Shown here piece after piece: positions 23,958 through 26,268 of a DNA stretch of 26,268 bases. A program made the translations under genes and the position numbers. Each line of letters opens with the position of its first letter. Within the stretch, counting starts at the first letter, position 1. The notes beneath the pieces were generated by a model. That model did no database searches and was not told the DNA's origin. It was given only the letters and a program-made list of their open reading frames with translations. This stretch comes from UBA1715 sp036752345 (GTDB lineage Bacteria; Bacteroidota; Bacteroidia; Bacteroidales; UBA1715): assembly GCA_036752345.1 (NCBI GenBank), contig DAIOSV010000033.1, positions 1 to 26,268 of the forward strand. Reading direction: 5' to 3'.

Positions 23958-24665
23958 ATGAAAAAGTTATTTAGATTATTTACCGTAAGCGCTTGTGCAT
24001 TAATCTTTTCAACAAGTTTGTTTTCACAAGAAATTGATCCTAATGACACAACCGCAATAACACCTACAAGATGTTTAGCTGAATATAGACAACTCGTTTC
24101 CATAAATGTGTTGCAATTCACAACAGGAACAGCAAATGTCAATTATGAAATATATGTTGCACCGCAATTTTCTATGAAATTTGGAGTAGGAACGGTTTTG
24201 GGATCGCGTATTCTGTTTAAAGAAGCACAACAAGCATGTATAGCAGGTGGTATTTATGGTATGGTAGAACCACGTTGGTATTTCCCTAAAGCAAGTCAAA
24301 ATTGCTTTATCCAATATGGATTGGAGCTTTCCTATAAATATTGGAATTATACTGGCAAACAAGACGTTACCGAAGAAGCACAAGCAGATTATTTGAACAA
24401 TAAAGCCAAGTACGAAAATGATGCAGATTATTCTGTAATAAGCGACAATGAGATATACTATAGCAAAGCAAATGTCATAGAACATTTAGGTGGAGTTTCT
24501 TTTTTTGGGAAAGCTACTATAGCAGGTGGTTTGACCTCAGAATTTGAACTAGGATTAGGCGTAGGAACAAAGTATAATGAATTCTATATAACTCCAAATA
24601 TTGGCGTTTCATTTGGATGGACGTTTGACAAAATCAATGCAAAAATTGAAGAACCAAGTAAGTAA
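23958..24665 (+). CDS. Predicted small outer-membrane beta-barrel protein, family not recognised
   Basis: A 235-residue exported protein: signal peptide about 1-24 (positively charged MKKLFR, hydrophobic core, ending SLFSQ). The mature part has alternating polar/hydrophobic strands with Gly and aromatic residues (NVNYEIYVAPQFSMKFGVG, GLELSYKYWNY, TSEFELGLGVGTKY, ITPNIGVSFGWTF), as in small outer-membrane barrels of Bacteroidota. Residues about 135-165 form a hydrophilic Asp/Glu/Asn/Tyr-rich loop, probably external. There are two Cys residues in the mature part. I do not recognise the family. The gene lies 18 bp before the MuiA-type gene and shares its promoter, so the two products may function together in the envelope. 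Confidence 0.7.
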   Translation: MKKLFRLFTVSACALIFSTSLFSQEIDPNDTTAITPTRCLAEYRQLVSINVLQFTTGTANVNYEIYVAPQFSMKFGVGTVLGSRILFKEAQQACIAGGIYGMVEPRWYFPKASQNCFIQYGLELSYKYWNYTGKQDVTEEAQADYLNNKAKYENDADYSVISDNEIYYSKANVIEHLGGVSFFGKATIAGGLTSEFELGLGVGTKYNEFYITPNIGVSFGWTFDKINAKIEEPSK

Positions 24666-24683
24666 AACTATAAAAAGAGAACG

Positions 24684-26255
24684 ATGAATAAACGACCAAT
24701 CCTTTTATTTGTATGTTGTGTAGCATCTGCATTTCAAGTGTATTCGGCAGATATAAAAACTACGCCAAAAATCACCGACGTAACAGTTTATCTTCAAGGA
24801 GCAAGTGTTTTTAGTAATGCTTCGGTGAAGATTCCGGAAGGCGTGAGCAAAGTTATTCTTACTGATTTGCCAACTTTTGTTAATCAAGAATCTATCCAAG
24901 TTGCAGGCAAAGGTGATTTTACCATTATTAATGTATTGTTTCAGCAAACAGTAGAACGCACTCAAATTGTTGACAGTCTTACGAAAGTAAAACAAACACT
25001 AAACGACAAGCAAAAGGAATTATCGTATACGAAAGATGTGTATAAAACACAAATTGATGTACTCAATGCAAACAAAGATATTAAAGGAACAAATGCCAAT
25101 TTGAGTACCATAGAGTTGGAAAAAGTCTTGAAATTCTATCAAAAACAATTGTTAGACTTCAATGCACAAATGTATGAGATTGAAAAAAGACAAGAAAAAA
25201 TCGAGGAAGATTTGACGGTCGTTGAAAATGAATTGGCTACGTATTCGGACAAGCAAAACAAAGGCGAAGTGGTTGTTACGGTTTCTTCAAACAAAGCGCA
25301 AACCATAGATTTAGGACTTTCTTATTTCTTCAATAATGCAGGTTGGACTCCGTTCTATGAGGTTCGTGTGGCTGATGTAGACAAAGATTTACAAGTAATT
25401 TACAAAGCTGAAGTATATCAAACGTCCGGTTACGATTGGAACAACATTTCAGTAACACTTTCTACCGGAAATCCTACGCTCAATGGAACGATTCCAACAC
25501 TTGACAAATGGGTGTTGCAACAAAAAACGTATAATCATTATGGTAGGATGAAAGCGGAAGACAATACAGAAATGGATCTTATGGTTTTTGGGTACGCTGC
25601 ACCAGTATCAAAATCGGCAAAAGTTGCAATGGCAACAACAAATGAAAAAACGACTTCGGTTGAATTTACTATCAATGAAAAATTCAGCGTAAAATCATCG
25701 CAGAACGACGCGAAGGTTACAATTCATGATTATTCTATGCCTGCTTCGTATATATACCGTTGTGTGCCCAAACTTGACAAACACGCCTATTTATTGGCAA
25801 AAGTGACAAACTTCTCTCAATATAACTTTCTTTCGGGCAATGCGTGGCTATATTTAGACGGAAACTATGTAGGAACCTCATATCTCGACATTGCACAAAC
25901 AACAGATACTTTACAATTCTCATTGGGACAAGACAATGGGATAGTCGTAGAACGTAAGTTGGCAGATGATTTTTCATCTAAGAAATCTATTTCGAAAAAC
26001 TACAAACAAGCTATAGCTTGGAATATATCAGCAAAAAACAACAAACGGAGCGATGTTACCTTGGAGATAGCCGATAATATTCCGGTTGCAGGCAATTCGC
26101 AGATAGAGGTTTCGTACGTTAAAAACGATGGCGCACAAGTGGATGATCAAAACATTGCTACGTGGAGATTCAGTTTAAAACCGGGAGAATCTAAAAAAGT
26201 GACCTTGTCATATATAGTAACGTATCCCAAAACAATGGATTTGGATTTACGCTAA
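24684..26255 (+). CDS. Mucoidy inhibitor A (MuiA)-like protein with DUF4140 and DUF4139 domains
   Basis: A 523-residue exported protein: signal peptide about 1-22 (ending VYSAD). Residues about 28-95 are the N-terminal DUF4140-type domain (ITDVTVYLQGASVFSNASVK, then ESIQVAGKGDFTIINV). A long coiled coil follows (about 96-190; heptad-like stretches around DSLTKVKQTLNDKQKELSY and EIEKRQEKIEEDLTVVENEL). Residues about 200-523 form a DUF4139 domain (LSYFFNNAGWTPFYEVRV, LSTGNPTLNGTIP, and the terminal KKVTLSYIVTYPK). The family name comes from a gene said to suppress mucoidy; the biochemical role is unknown. It is complete: the stop is 13 bp from the window end. It is probably co-transcribed with the barrel gene 18 bp upstream. 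Confidence 0.88.
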   Translation: MNKRPILLFVCCVASAFQVYSADIKTTPKITDVTVYLQGASVFSNASVKIPEGVSKVILTDLPTFVNQESIQVAGKGDFTIINVLFQQTVERTQIVDSLTKVKQTLNDKQKELSYTKDVYKTQIDVLNANKDIKGTNANLSTIELEKVLKFYQKQLLDFNAQMYEIEKRQEKIEEDLTVVENELATYSDKQNKGEVVVTVSSNKAQTIDLGLSYFFNNAGWTPFYEVRVADVDKDLQVIYKAEVYQTSGYDWNNISVTLSTGNPTLNGTIPTLDKWVLQQKTYNHYGRMKAEDNTEMDLMVFGYAAPVSKSAKVAMATTNEKTTSVEFTINEKFSVKSSQNDAKVTIHDYSMPASYIYRCVPKLDKHAYLLAKVTNFSQYNFLSGNAWLYLDGNYVGTSYLDIAQTTDTLQFSLGQDNGIVVERKLADDFSSKKSISKNYKQAIAWNISAKNNKRSDVTLEIADNIPVAGNSQIEVSYVKNDGAQVDDQNIATWRFSLKPGESKKVTLSYIVTYPKTMDLDLR

Positions 26256-26268
26256 ACCTATAGAAAAC

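Overview
This window is a chromosomal segment of a low-GC member of the Bacteroidota, probably a Bacteroidales-like or Cytophaga/Flavobacteria-like organism. Four signs point there. Many genes are preceded by the TAnnTTTG -7 element, in the best cases with a TTTG about 19 bases upstream, and there are few clear Shine-Dalgarno sequences. The gene order prs - rplY (CTC-type L25) - pth is typical of the phylum. There is a type IX secretion (T9SS) adhesin module: a PKD-repeat protein with a gliding-motility-type C-terminal domain, a PorE/SprD-like OmpA protein and a PorP/SprF protein. A FISUMP-domain lipoprotein and a MuiA/DUF4139 protein also fit.

Layout. Positions 1-3055 (+) hold the 3' end of an NAD-dependent epimerase gene, then prs, rplY and pth. 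A 455-bp AT-rich intergenic region follows; it contains two identical 14-bp palindromes, one directly in front of an XRE-family regulator gene. Next come folC, a tRNA-Val(UAC) gene with its own promoter and terminator, a class I aminotransferase and a glutamine-hydrolysing asparagine synthetase (+), the last overlapping tail to tail with a family 2 glycosyltransferase (-). From 9715 to 18226 (+) lies a tightly packed five-gene run: a 1380-residue PKD adhesin, a TPR/beta-propeller/OmpA/SPOR protein, PorP/SprF, a small SET-domain protein and recR. A bidirectional terminator separates it from a minus-strand block (18312-23789): rnr and cysE, which overlap by one base, then a GPH-family sugar:cation symporter and a FISUMP lipoprotein. 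The window closes (+) with a small predicted outer-membrane barrel protein and a MuiA-family protein, probably one operon.

How the parts work together. Most genes are housekeeping: PRPP synthesis, translation, folate, amino-acid metabolism, RNA decay and recombination. The accessory part is the T9SS module. The adhesin is predicted to cross the outer membrane through the T9SS, to be held there by the PorP/SprF protein, and to be linked to peptidoglycan by the OmpA(-SPOR) protein. The most unexpected gene is the SET-domain (protein lysine methyltransferase fold) gene placed in this run between porP and recR. No CRISPR array, insertion sequence, prophage or obvious defence system was seen.
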